From NCBI GenBank assembly GCA_948470475.1, contig OX419338.1, forward strand, positions 73,501 through 137,500: a stretch of 64,000 nt of DNA. Direction: 5' to 3'. The first letter of the stretch is position 1, and each line of letters begins with the position of its first letter. The position numbers and the translations under genes were made by a program. Positions 49,701-61,524 of this stretch are shown piece by piece. Below the pieces are notes generated by a model. The model ran no database searches. It was not told the origin of the DNA and worked only from the letters and a program-made list of their open reading frames with translations. This DNA is from Galaxea fascicularis (taxonomy: Eukaryota > Cnidaria > Anthozoa > Scleractinia > Euphylliidae).

Positions 49701-52700
49701 TCGCGAGAATGCCCCCGCATTACAATAAGACTAGCTATGGCCCTGCGTATGCTCTTCCTCTAGGCTATGTCAATTACCAGTGCTAACAAATACAGTCAGA
49801 AATGTGACTTTAAGCTGTCCAGAGAAGAGCAACAAGGTGTATATCCAAATCCGACGCTGAGTATGAAAACAGACTATCTAAATTAAATATTCAGTCATTA
49901 TATTATCCATAAGGATGTTCACCAGCGATGTTGTATTTTTATTTAATGTAATTAATGGTTATTATACTTTAGATTTCTCTGATAAGCTCTTGTTTTGTAA
50001 AGATAGAAATACTGGTTACAATTTAGTAAAGACCGATTCTTGGGATCTTGCTCCCATTTTTTTCTAGGTCTAAGGGATTTAAATACAGCTTTTTAATCGT
50101 TAATGAATGGAGTAGGTTTCCTTATCATATCAGGAAGGCTGAGAGTATTTCCCCTTTTAAAAAGAAACTTTTCATAGAGACAAATGTTAATTAGACCTCT
50201 CCATGTTATAACGTATTCTAGAATTAATGACTATTAATGATGGTAAGGTGTAATATGCCCGTGAGAATGATGATATGCTAGTCGCTTGGCAACGGGCGAA
50301 GGGACAACTGAAAAGAAATCAGAGTCCCAGGCAGGAATCGAACCTACAACCTCCGTAACACCGGCCGGATGCTCTAACCACTGAGCTACAGGAACCCCTG
50401 GTGAGCTAGGTTGTTTATCTAGGTTCTTATACAAAGTGTCCCACTATGGTCTGCGGGCTCGACAATGTAAATGCTATTCAGACATGATAATGACTATTAG
50501 TGATGGTAAGGTGTAATATGCCCGTGAGAATGATCATGTCTGAATAGCATTTACATTGTCGAGCCCGCAGACCATAGTGGGACACTTTGTATAAGAACCT
50601 AGATAAACAACCTAGCTCACCAGGGGTTCCTGTAGTTCAGTGGTTAGAGCATCCGACCGGTGTTACGGAGGTTGTAGGTTCGATTTCTGCCTGGGACTCC
50701 GATTTCTTTTCAGTTGTCCCTTCGCCCGTTGCCAAGCGACTAGCATATCAGTATTCTAGAATTATATAAGCATATCGAGACGATTTTTAACTAGGCGCGC
50801 TCTAAGGCTTCCCTGTACGGCATTCTAGGAAAAATACACGCCAGAGCTCTTTTCTGAACACTTTCTAACTCCGACTGTAAATACTGAGGTAGAGAATAAT
50901 ATATAATAATCACCACAATTTTATCTAGTGATACTTTGTAACTTAGGTTTGTGGAAAACGTGAATAAATAATTAAAAGGCAATTTAATGGCAGCCTTTGA
51001 AGACAAAAGAGGAGAGAGTAATAGCCCGTACAATCGAAACACTTACCAGAGAAAAGGCACATAGAGACAGTCACCCGGCTCAATGAAAGCAAAATGATAC
51101 TCTATGTTATAGAGTCCAGGATAGTTGTTCATGTCAACACTAGAAACAGGGGTGGAAGGAAGCAAACAATCATAACAATATGAGTAACATTGAAAAATTT
51201 ACTGTTTTGCCATATTGTTAAATGCATACTTAAAAACATCATGAACCTACTTGTGCAAGCTAAGCCATTAAACTCAGTTTATCTGTAAAGAGTGATGCAT
51301 ATTTCTAGGATCTGAAATGTAGATAGGAAGCATATCTTGATATCTTGTACCAAGAATGAAGTGTGACGGTAAATTTTATTGTACATTTTCTTCTACTCAG
51401 AATAGTTTTTAGATTATAGATGAATGGAAAGCTACTACTGATCATTCTGTACGTAAATAGCACTATGCAAGTTTGTAAATATTATTAGAAAACAGTCCTA
51501 TTTAAGAAAATACGCACACTGATTGGTTAGAAATCGTGTTTCTATAACTTGATAGTAACACAGAACTAGCGTGAACTGTTGATGCAATGATGACGTGAGC
51601 AAAGAGAATTTGCATTTTGATAATCAAAGTTAACAAGTTGTTTTCCTTTTTTTTTGGCGGTATTCTCTGAAACTTGAAAAAGCTGTGGCAACACTCGCCT
51701 ATGGCTCCCACAGCATTTCTCGTTCTTCCAAAAGTCCACTTGTGTTTCTGTAACTCGATAGAAACATGGTACATGTTTTCTATTTTTCTTAATTATTATT
51801 ATATCATCATTATCCCCGTAAGCAGACAAACTGACTTTTGTATATACCCTTTTCTATGGTCGCTTTCTTTCTTTCAATCAGTCAATTCACCTCATTTTCC
51901 CAAAATTTTACCTATAACACCCCCTTAGAGTGTACGGCTCCCTTATAAGTCTGCTAATAAAACACTGAAAGATAGCAAAATGAGTAAAGCATAACAGCGT
52001 TCAAATATTATTGTTCACTCATCTCAGCAACCCACATTTATTAAGTATTTAACTAATACCTCATAACTGGACGTTCATTTGAATTAGCATTTCTGGTGCA
52101 TACATTGATAAAAACCAAAACCACACAAAACTGCATGTTTTTCAAGTATCAACTTGCATTGGGTTTTGATGCCCGAGGTGAATTATCTCATTTCTTATTT
52201 CTCATGCAACACCATCCTTAATGGGAAAAATTCAGCTGCCAGTCAGAGCACACTGGCACTGTTATTACAAAAGCAAACAAAACAAACCTGTCAACATCTA
52301 CCTCAGAATAACCGCGTTCTGTCACGTTCACCTAAAAGACAGCAAACAAAGTCATACCGTAAAATTCCGAAAATAAGCCCCGGGGCTTATATATTTCAAA
52401 GGCACTTTTTGAGGGGCTTATTTTTTGGAGGGGCTTATACACGGTGGGAAATTTGCGTTTCAAAATCGCTAGGCTTATACTTGGAAGAAAATTAATGGCA
52501 GTAATTTCCACAAAGCTTTCACTGAAACTCTGCTACATGACCCCGACGTAGATCTTTTAACAACTCAGCCAAGCAAACTTAAAAAAACAGCCGCAAATTA
52601 CTTTATTGAAAACGCAATACTCAGTTCAAAGGTAAGATAACGTCAACAAAAACTGTTCAAACAAAAAAATGAATCTTAAAAAAAAGTCCAGACTTGTCGC

Positions 52701-55627
52701 CAACAGTTTGGAATCTATGGGCTGAAAACATCCAAGCAAAGAGTGAAGCACGAACTTTGGAAACATCAATAAACTGTGAATTTTATTGACATTTGGTACG
52801 TAGTAATTCTTTGGCGTATAAATAAAATTTTGTTCCTGTAGCGTTTTTGCTTTGTTTAATTTTGCATTTGAGGGCAATTTCCAAGTATAAGCCCCCAGGG
52901 GCTTATATTCAAAGGGGCTATTTAACGGAGGGGTTTTTGTGTTTCACGTTTGGGGGGCTTATATTTGGAGGGGCTTATAAATGGAGGGGCTTATTTTCGG
53001 AATTTTACGATACTAAATTTAATAAATAATGAACACTGAGTAGTGACTAATACTTTGTGTTATGTTAATCTGAATTTTTCACAACTTGACATATTTAAAA
53101 CAAATGAACAGTAAAGACAAATGCTTTCCTTACCAACTCTTGATATTGCTTGTCTATCAAGAAAAATTCTTTAGTTCCCCTGAAGACACACATAATGTTC
53201 TCAGCATGATCATTGTGAAGAACAGACTTTGTTCCTCCACTACTGAGCCACAACATCTGCAATAATCACAAGAAAGTGATTCAAAAGGAGATAGCCCAAG
53301 TACATGTATATCTACACTTACTTGGGTCTCCTAATGGTGTAAATTTAATATGCCCATCTACAAACTAACTGAATTTACTGTTCACTAGTTTTGGTTGGTA
53401 GGTTGGCTAATATGTATATTTGTTAATTTTATTAGTAAATTATAAACATGACAAAATTATAAATATAATAATAACAATGAAGTTTAGCCGGTTTAAGCTA
53501 ATTATATTATTAATTATAACAAATTAATTGAAAAAATTATGAAGGCTTTCAAATTGTAAATTTAAAGCAGTTCATGATACCATCTGCTGATAAATTCCAG
53601 CATAATGGAGCTACTATTACTCGGGATACCCACCACAAGTTTGTCTTATAAAATTAAATGCTGGTTTCAAGAGAAAGCAAATAAAATGCTATAAAAAGGT
53701 GATGCTTAAGTACTTACATCTTGTATGAGGTTTCCTTGTGTTATATCCGTACAAGATATTGAAGGAGGCAAAAGCACATCTTGCCTAGAAAGATGATTGT
53801 CTTAGATTTTAATTCTTAGAACTTATATTATTACTAGCAGCATGACAAACCACAACTGTTGTCCACAGAGGGGTGATTAAAGGTGCTGGTAAATATGTAC
53901 CTTATCTTAACCTGCACAGAAACAGATGATGGCTTGCTGGTTTAAGTGGCACAAAAGCAAAACATTGAAGGAGGAAAACAATGGTAGTATACAATAAATT
54001 ACATAGCCATTAATAACTATTTAACACCATTACAAAAAGGGGCCTAATGGGTGCCTGCAGGTGTAAGGGTACTGTGATGCACCAGATGCTGAGGATGGAT
54101 GAAGTGGTGGCCACAAAATAATTTAAATCTTGCTTTCCATCTCACTATACAAATAGATCAGATGTTACTGCATCTAGAATTGACCATCTTAAATTAAAAC
54201 ACAAAAAGAACAATGATAGTTGGAATTAATCATTTAAATAGCTGTTCCTCTGAAATGAATATTAACAGTCATATCGACAGTTCAAAAAGTGACCAATTTA
54301 ATAGCCAGCTATAGAAACCTTTAGCAGCATAATTACTTAAATTTAAAATGCCCATGTATTACAGAAAAACTTCATATTTATGAAATGACTCAGGTCATTA
54401 TTAGCAGACCATGGGACCCTGGGGGGGGGGGTTACTCCCTTATATGGGCTATATGGGTACGTGCAGCACCAAAGGGTATGGTTTTTTAGCTGTTTGGTCA
54501 GAAATAGGGTATCAATTTTGCCCATGTTGGTCTGAAATAGGATAGCACATGATACAACCTGCTTTATAGTGTGGAATTTTAAGCTCAAAACTTTGTACAG
54601 TTTTGTGTCCAACTTAATAAAAGTGTATAAACATTGTCTTTAACATTGGTCTGACCAAGGGAACTGATTATAAGGCAGGTCTGAAATAGGGTAAGGGTTT
54701 CAGGAAGTGTAATAGCTTTTAGTAATTAATTTAGTTAGGTAGTTAGATTTATTTATTTCATTCAATATTGTAAATTCCTGAAGGAAATTCTGTGTCTAAA
54801 TAAAGATTTTACCTTACCTTACCTTACCTAATTTTTCTGGAAGTACCCCCCTCTCCCCCCCGGGCATGGGACCCACTCTAATTTGGGCACCCAGAATGAT
54901 CTTAGAACTTAAAATGAATACTCCCAAAAATCTTGGATCACAGCACTGGGAAGGACACTTAATCAAATGTTCAAATAGTTATAAATCCTTGAGAGTTTTA
55001 TTTTATTATGTAAAAAGTATTCATTGCAATATCAATTTTGTGAATTTCAGTTCTCACTCGCGTGAACATAGGATGCTGCTCCTTTGTCGTGTACAACCCA
55101 CCCGCACCACTCCCCGGTTTCTGATTGGCTTGACGCGAGAAATACCCCAACACCCAGTACTGATGTTGTGAAAGTTATCATTGTAGTAATTCAGGGGTCC
55201 CAAGAACAGTTCATTATAAACACCTGAGGAACTCTGGTACGGAGCTGACCATGTATTTTCCTGAGGAATTCAACTCTCGAACAAAGTCAGCAAAAATCAC
55301 ATCTTCTCCTGCCACCGTACGATTTTCTTTTTTCTCCAACTCTACAGTGACTAAGTGTTCCTCGCTTTCCGGAAAAGAAAGGAAATACTCATTGCTCCAC
55401 AGAGCGTACGCTGGGTGCTGCAGTGATCCACTGCGGAAGAGAACTGGCTTTGGAATGTTAACAAATTTGTTGTAGAATTCCTTTGCCGTGGGAAATCCAT
55501 CGTACACTTCCACCTGCAATTTCTTACCGTAAGAGAACAGAGGCTCTAAATGGCCCTTCAAATCAACAGCGATCAAAGGCGAAACTTGAACAATTAGACA
55601 AACCAACAGGTTCTTCCGCGCCCCCAT
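46741..55627 (-). CDS. Secretory-pathway JmjC/cupin oxygenase with EF-hand, eleven exons, 413 aa
   Basis: Exons in coding order: 55627-55224, 53784-53718, 53256-53134, 52331-52288, 51139-51047, 48939-48781, 48569-48494, 48346-48317, 47684-47625, 47526-47455, 46854-46741. Phases agree and the sum is 1242 nt. The start at 55627 gives MGARKNLLVCLIVQV, a signal peptide. A longer frame upstream lacks one. The JmjC/cupin-8 fold is shown by SGGTKSVLHNDHAEN, with H171 and D173 as iron ligands, by EPGDCLYVP, and by WVHH at 244-247, where H246 or H247 is the distal ligand. Residues 358-369 form an EF-hand loop (DKTRDDNIGRDE), and a degenerate one lies near residue 300. The chain ends HMEL, close to KDEL-type retrieval signals. 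An Fe(II)/2-oxoglutarate-dependent hydroxylase in the ER lumen is inferred; the substrate is unknown. The sixth-exon donor is uncertain by three bases. Confidence 0.85.
49247..49457. mobile_element. Near-perfect palindromic MITE
   Basis: About 100 bases on each side are nearly exact inverted copies. Each arm holds GGCGCGTTTACACTACAG-type ends, GGGTCCGGACC and CTGGAGTTTCCGCGGGGCC, and the arms meet in GGGGCCTATGGCC-like sequence. It would fold into one long hairpin. It is in JmjC-gene upstream intronic DNA (intron 5). Confidence 0.7.
49840..50212 (+). pseudogene. LINE ORF2 C-terminal remnant
   Basis: The translation shows RLSKLNIQSLYY, DVVFLFNVINGYYTLD, LLFCKDRNTGYNL and FPYHIRKAESISPFKKKLFIETNVN, the end of a LINE polyprotein, with a few frame breaks. 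It ends at about 50193. The SINE pair that follows inserted just downstream. Confidence 0.65.
50227..50750. mobile_element. Head-to-head pair of tRNA-derived SINEs with 14-bp target-site duplication
   Basis: GTATTCTAGAATTA flanks the whole unit (50213-50226 and 50751-50764). Inside, arm 1 (about 50272-50487, minus) and arm 2 (about 50533-50750, plus) are inverted copies of one SINE. Each has a tRNA-like head, with A box TAGCTCAGTGGTTAGAGC in arm 1 (TAGTTCAG in arm 2) and B box GGTTCGATTCC or GGTTCGATTTC. A 43-base direct repeat (50229-50271 and 50492-50534) sits before each arm. Confidence 0.8.
50791..50911 (-). pseudogene. LINE RT tail fragment on the minus strand
   Basis: The minus-strand frame reads YSLPQYLQSELESVQKRALACIF, followed by a PRMPYREALERA end. 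This is the QKRA region downstream of the RT in CR1-like LINEs. Short and truncated. Confidence 0.55.
52357..53010. mobile_element. Non-autonomous mariner-type element with AATAAGCCCC ends
   Basis: The ends CCGTAAAATTCCGAAAATAAG and the inverted CTTATTTTCGGAATTTTACG match, with TA on both sides (52355-52356 and 53011-53012). GGGGCTTAT words recur near both ends as sub-terminal repeats. No transposase is present. It lies in intron 3 of the JmjC gene, close to its 52288-52331 exon. Confidence 0.75.
54420..54864. mobile_element. Poly-G/poly-C-ended repeat with 10-bp target-site duplication
   Basis: CATGGGACCC occurs directly before (54410-54419) and after (54865-54874). The ends are a G-run followed by TTACTCCC and AAGTACCCCCC followed by a C-rich end, which are imperfect inverted copies. 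The interior repeats AAATAGGGTA-type words. A (TTACC)n run lies at about 54812-54831. It is in the first intron of the JmjC gene. Confidence 0.65.
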
Positions 55628-57636
55628 TTTTCCGCTGGACTGGGACTTGTCACTTAATTGTAAACAAAACGGATTAAAACCTTTAAAACAACAATTAGTT
55701 TTCGAATTCAAGCACAAACGTAGCAGGAGTTCGCCAGGACAATTAGGGAGAACTGGGTCTGACTCCCTTGCTCCCGGAAGTGGCGTTCACACTGTGTTCA
55801 CACGAATCACGCGATAACGTGCCAAATCAAGCCCATTTCACAACTTTGTCATAAAACGTTTGATCGTAAGAAAAAAAAAAGAAAACAAATCATAGTCTTT
55901 ATAATGATAAACATTTCTCCCCAAAGAAGGGGAAAAAAGGGATATGGATTAGTTATGGACAAGACTTTTGCCTCGGGTATCATCATTGTATTCAGTGACC
56001 ATGATGGCTAACACGGTATTCAGACAAAAACGTCGTTTTCCAAGTCTTCTTTGTCAAGATCCACCATTAATGGAAGACAACAAAACTGACCAGGGTAGGG
56101 GGAGAAAGTGCGGGCGTTTGGAAACATTCTCGGAAGAAAAGTAAGGTTAGATTAGTTCGAAAAATATGTATTATGTCCCAATCAGGGCCTGCGCAGCATG
56201 CTTTGGAGTCGGAGGGCTGAAAGGCCAATATGTCCAATACGTAAGCGTCAGTTAACTAGGAGGTTCGGGCGCATGCTCCCCCGGAAAATCTTGATTTCAC
56301 TTCCTCTGAAATGCCTGGAAACGCGTTTAAAATTATCCAACAAAACGCTCAATTTCAAACTTAAAGAACGATGCTTTTACAGGACAGAAAACGACAAACA
56401 TTTCAAGATTGCCCGATGTTTACATTCACTATCATGGATTGAAATCTCCTACACCGCAGATGGTACTGCATTTCATTTTCGCAGTTTATATGATTGATTG
56501 GCTCTTACTTCGTGTACCGGCACAGATGACGTAAAACAAAAGAACGAAAACGTGGAACAATACCTCAAAATCCCTAAGGCACTGACAGAAAACAATAATT
56601 TCTTTGTTTTACGTCATCTGTGCCGGTACACGAAGTAAGGGCCGATTTATTTCATATACATCTCTCACGCGATTTTACGTCAACCCATTCAACTCAGGGA
56701 AGTAAACCGCCAGTGTATCAATTAGAATGGAAATGCACAAAACAGTATAGCCAGGCTGACGGAAAAAAATAAAACTGAGGCAGTGGCTGATAATTACTGA
56801 GTAACAGAATCTTTAACTTAAATTTTTCTTTGTTGTTGGCATTTGTAGATTCATTTACAATGCCAATTAGAGAAAATCAGTCTGTTTTCCGTTATGACTG
56901 TTTAATCAGTATTATCAGGTTACTACATGTCGCTTTTGTCTTTTGCGTCATTGTCAGAACGCAGTCATGTCTTCAATCTTTTATTTACTGAGAGGCCCGC
57001 TCGCCGAAAAAAGCCAATTACGGGACATAAACCTGAAGCTAGACTGCGAGCAGTCTCTTTCTTTTCCTAGGGTTGCGAGGGTTGCGATATGATATGCGAG
57101 GGGTGAGCGCGAGCAGCCGCGAGCCGCGAGAAGCGCGGGTCTCTCCCCATTCTCTCCTCGTTTCTTTCCCTAATTTGCATAATATAAACAGTTCCGCGCG
57201 CCGAGGATTTCAGGAACAAAAACCGACTACTCGTAGTCTAACCTGAAGAAGCATTAGGTTAGAAATCAGTGAAAAATTATTTAACAAGTTATCGCTACCT
57301 AAATGTTACTCTTTATGCCCGCTAGTTAAATGCGTGTCTAAAAATTTGCTAATGGTAATTGTGACGTTTTTCCTTTACGAACTAAAGAAATTTCTCTACA
57401 AAAGTGGGGGAACAATAAGCCGAAAAAAGGCCTTCTTAATTATTCAAATATGAATATACCCTTTAGTCACCAGTCTTCCTCAGTTTAAACTTCCCGAAAC
57501 AGAACAATCAAACCTCAAGGCACCGAAGAAAAAGGCCCGGCGATGCATGGTATTCTTGGGTCTATCTGGCCAAAGATTACTTTAGCGTCTCTTCTTAAAG
57601 TCAGAGAGGAAACTCTGTTGGTTTACTGCCTATATT
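55628..57636. promoter_or_regulatory. Divergent upstream region of the JmjC and MFSD9-like genes
   Basis: About 2 kb separates the JmjC start (minus) from the first located MFSD9-like exon (plus). No gene is recognised. It contains the hairpin element at 56504-56639 and a GCGAG/CGCGAGC-rich stretch near 57065-57140. The missing first MFSD9 exon may lie here. Confidence 0.35.
56504..56639. mobile_element. Short hairpin MITE with 37-bp perfect arms
   Basis: CTTACTTCGTGTACCGGCAC onward is mirrored exactly by the end of the element, which finishes GTACACGAAGTAAG. About 60 bases lie between the arms. No ORF and no clear target duplication. Confidence 0.7.
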
Positions 57637-57696
57637 GTGTGGGGTTTTTGGTACGATCTCAAGAACGTAACAGCTTTTCAGTTTTTGTTTCAAAGA

Positions 57697-60404
57697 ACAG
57701 GAAGATTAATATTTCTGTATATTTTTGTGTTTATAAAACAGGATTTATTTGCCGTCAGTTGCCTACTGCCTTTACTTACGCATAGAGCCAGGGAGTTAGG
57801 TGCATCACCATCGCTTGTGGGACTCATAGGTAGGTGAAAAAAGGCTTGTGACTGTACCCCATACCCAGCTGATGGATGTTCCTTGGGAACATCTGTTCAG
57901 TTTATTTTGAGCAATATTAAATATGAGCATTGATTGTTTCGGCAAGTATCAACTGAATAATTATTCTGTGATCAACTTGTTATTTTTTAGTATTATTTTT
58001 TTGGAATAAGTAATTTTCTTCACTCCCTGTGAGGCGGAGGGGGTTCTCGAAAGCTGTAAAGGAACCGTTTTAATATCAGAGTATATGACTGTCTTAGAGT
58101 GCATTCTCCAGGAAATGAAGGATGGAGCAATTTCAGAATACCCCGCCACTTCTGACCACTATTGTCAGCATCGTTTGAAGAATGAGACAGATAACAATAA
58201 ACACTACTCACATGCAAATAAGTGGTGGGGTATTCTAGAATCTAGGCTGAAGGATAACGTTTTGTATTCTGAATGGTGGCTGCTGGTCTGTCTTGGCAGG
58301 TTCAATATATGGTGGTCTTCAGTTCTTTTCCAGCCCAATAATGGTAAGAGCAGTTGAGACCCTCTTTGACTACCCTGGCTCATTATTACCATAGCTATTT
58401 CACAGTTAAAAGCCTGAGAGTGTTTGTGGTAATTACATATTATAACATACAGTCTTGCTTATACTGCGCTTAGAGTGGTTTTCAATATTTAGTGTTGTAA
58501 AACCAAAGCTAATTAGGAATTTCACTGACTAGTCACAACAGATGTGAAAATCATTATAACAAGCAATCAGAATATGAAGCAATTACATGCACCAGGCACC
58601 AAGCATGGGAAAATGTGCATGTACAATTCATGGTTGGTTTTGGGTTTGCTTCTCATTGGTTGAAAAAGTGGCACAAGCTTTGTTGGCCTAACATGTATCA
58701 AAGCAATGCAGAGCCAAAGCAAACACACAATAAAGAATTATTATTGTGCTTAAATGGCACCAATGCCATAGTCTCCTTGGTCTAATATACTTTGCTGTAG
58801 TCAGTCTCTTTTTTGTTCACTTGATATTGCTTTTGTTTCTGTTAGGGCAAACTAAGTGACCTACTTGGCAGGAAGAAGCTTCTTTTGTTAAGCCTTGTGG
58901 GAGCCAGCATTGGTTATTTCCTTACAGCACTTCCAACAACATTACTTTCGCTGGCCCTTTGTAGGATTCCTGCAGGTAAAACATTGATGTTCGTTGTTTT
59001 GATAATAACTGTCTGGATATTTGACAACTTACTCTCTTGTTGTCCGATATTGCTCACAGGCTTCACTGGAAAAAGGTATACAGTATATTTCCAATCCCTT
59101 CCCTCCAGAGTTGTTTTTTCATAATTTCTCTCTTCTTAATGTCATGTGGTTTTGATCTGATCAAGCAAGAGCGGGATAAAAGGATTGTGAGGTTTCATCC
59201 AAAATTTTGTTAGACCAACAAGCTAAAATATTTCATTACCCCCTAAAAATGTTTAGGGGGTAATAAAAAAGAGCAGCACTGTATAAATCAATAATATTAA
59301 TCAATGGCACTATCAAAAAGGCATTCTCTATACTTTTTGGTTGTCTTGTTTCAAATATTTTCAGACTGTTTATTCTCCACAGGGATTTTCAAGCACAGTC
59401 AAAGTGTGTCGAAGACATATCTTGCCGATGTCTCACCATCTGTGGATCGTCCTAAAGTGTTTGGCAATTTTAATGCTGTTTCCAGTCTTGGCTTTGTGAT
59501 TGGTCCACTGATCGGAGGACACTTAGCCATGCAGTCAAATGGCTTTTCCAAAGTAGCTTCCTTAACTGGTGTTATTTTTATGATCAATTTTTTCTTTGTA
59601 TGGTTTTGTGTGAAACCAGTGGAGGAGTTGGAAGGGAAGACTAACACTTGTGAATCAAGAACAGAAGTAGTGCATGATAATAGAGCAAATGCAGAGATTA
59701 CAGAGAGTAAATTGATTGGTTTCTTGACAGAGGAAAAATGTGATCAAGCAGAACTTGAAAACAGAGCAACCACAGAGGCTGCAAACAGTGCTGAGGCCAC
59801 TGGTTGTCATAAAATTGCTTCCTTTAGTAGTGTAATGGACATGCTAGTTATTCGCTGTGTGATGGGATTTTCAATGCTAGTTTTCCGCAGCAATTTTATG
59901 TCAATGTTAGAATTTCATTTTCATACTACCCCAAAGACAAATGGATACATAATGTCATTTAATGGTTTAGTTGGTGGTTTGTCTGGACTCTTAATAGGCC
60001 CACTTGCAGTTTTCTACCATCACAATGATTCGAAAATGCTGCTTCACTTTTCATATATTCTTACAGCATCAATTCTTGGCATAACATATTCACCCAATAT
60101 TTACTGTGTTTCGGCCTGTATTTTTCCACTTGCAGTATCAAGTGCAGTGAGTCGGGTTTGTGTGACTAACCTGACATTCCACCGATCAAGAGATGATGAG
60201 AAAGGTGTAGTGTTTGGTATAGGGAACTCACTGCTGTCATTTGCTCGTATGATCTCCCCTGCCTTAGGTGGAGTTCTGCAAGAGTTTAGTGTCTATGCAC
60301 CAGGAACCACTGGTGCTATGATAGCAGCATTTGGTTTGTTGACAATGACACTGTTCCCTCCAGACAGGAATTTAACAAATAAGAATGGAAAAAAGAATGA
60401 TTGA
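57697..60404 (+). CDS. MFSD9: MFS transporter, MFSD9-like (first coding exon not located)
   Basis: Exons: about 57697-57829 (true acceptor uncertain), 58300-58343, 58846-58975 and 59383-60404, all in phase. The first located exon encodes a membrane helix with DLF and LPLL, then RELGASPSLVGLIG. The second gives SIYGGLQFFSSPIM, the third GKLSDLLGRKK (the MFS loop 2-3 signature), then a helix ending CRIPA. The last exon opens with GIFKHSQSVSKTYLADVS and FGNFNAVSSLGFVIGPLIGG. After a charged central loop it has about six further helices, as expected for the C-terminal half. These words match the MFSD9 group of major facilitator transporters; the substrate is not known. No ATG in frame exists in the first located exon, so at least one upstream exon is missing. 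Confidence 0.8.
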
Positions 60405-60539
60405 CAATAACTTGTACATTCTTTTGGGGCTATGCCATAATGAAGGTGTTCTGCTTTGGTTGGAATGAATGCAGTTGTAAGATGAAACATTCTAAAGAGC
60501 ATTCCCCTATCAGAATGTCAAACTTTTTAAGACAGTCTA

Positions 60540-60880
60540 TTATGGTACCACCTAATGACTCCAAACAATACATTAGCTATCTGCGGCCTTTCCCTACATC
60601 AAGGTATGATGAAAAGCTGCGAGAACCTGGAACAAAAATTCATATTCCAAATCGGCACCCTTAATCCCCAAGTATTGATGAATGCTTTTAATTTAACTAA
60701 TGTATTCCTATTTTTCATGTTGCCACCAATAGCATAGCTCCTACTCCACTATAAAAACTACACACAACCCATAATTCCTCAATTTGCTCTGACGAAGGGC
60801 TAGCACTCGAAGCGTCAGCCTTTAGAATCCCTGTATGGTGGTCAATTTACACTATCAACTGCTGATAAAACCAAATTTTA
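60540..60880 (+). mobile_element. Penelope-like element 3' end with hammerhead-like motif
   Basis: The translation near 60617-60690 reads SCENLEQKFIFQIGTLNP, the end of a Penelope GIY-YIG domain. The tail follows and matches the one at 13131-13260. The motif at 60786-60819 has GCT, CTGACGA, a stem II, then GAAG instead of GAAA, CGTC and AGC, so the core is mutated. The fragment begins only about 140 bases after the MFSD9-like stop. Confidence 0.65.
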
Positions 60881-61524
60881 GTGTATTACGGGGTTCACTC
60901 TGTTCAAATAATTACGGTAATAGAAAAAGAAGTGAAAGGTTGAAGGATACTAGACACAGATAAACCTTTACATGTATTTTGGAATCAGTTTGCAGCAGCT
61001 TTAAGGTTACCATTTACCTTCACATCAGCAATTTTCTTCAAATTTGGGTTTAAGTAATGATTGAAATGTGATCTCTAATGTACAAAAAAGTATTGAAAAA
61101 GATTAAACATTGGCAGAGAAATAGCGGTTTTATGTTTTAGCCAGAAGTAAAAATTACCCATTTGATTGACATTCTTAGCGCTGCTTTTTCAAATCAACAC
61201 TTGAAGGGGACACTTTGAACTGCTAAAACTCAAAGGAAATTTGTTTGTTTGCCCTCAAATTTTGACAGTGGCTGCAAATTTTTTTATTTTGAATTTTTTT
61301 TTCTCTGAGAGCAATTTTTGTATGATCACTTAACATTGTTTTTATGCTGTTTCGAAAATGTTTTGTAACTTTTCACTGTATTGAGTATGGCAAAATGCAG
61401 ACACCTTCTTTTAGTGCTTTGGGTCCAGAAACTGAGGAACAAGTTAAAAGGTGATTCAGATGCTAGCATTTAGACTTCATGAAGACTTTGACATTTCATT
61501 TTATTTCAAAATTCTTGGCATAGT
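60881..61524. other. Intergenic, no gene seen
   Basis: AT-rich DNA with no recognised gene or repeat structure. Confidence 0.4.

Noticed and set aside
50234..50434. True tRNA gene or protein ORF
   Set aside because: A and B boxes are present, but the cloverleaf is incomplete and the block is part of a repeated SINE. The open frame is a shadow of the repeat.
56198..56497. 99-codon plus-strand ORF
   Set aside because: Low-complexity basic composition, no domain, no splice context and adjacent to a MITE. Chance is the better explanation.
57543..57785. ATG-started ORF as the MFSD9 first exon
   Set aside because: It reads through in a different frame from the transporter exon, and splicing at its GTACGA site does not restore the frame.
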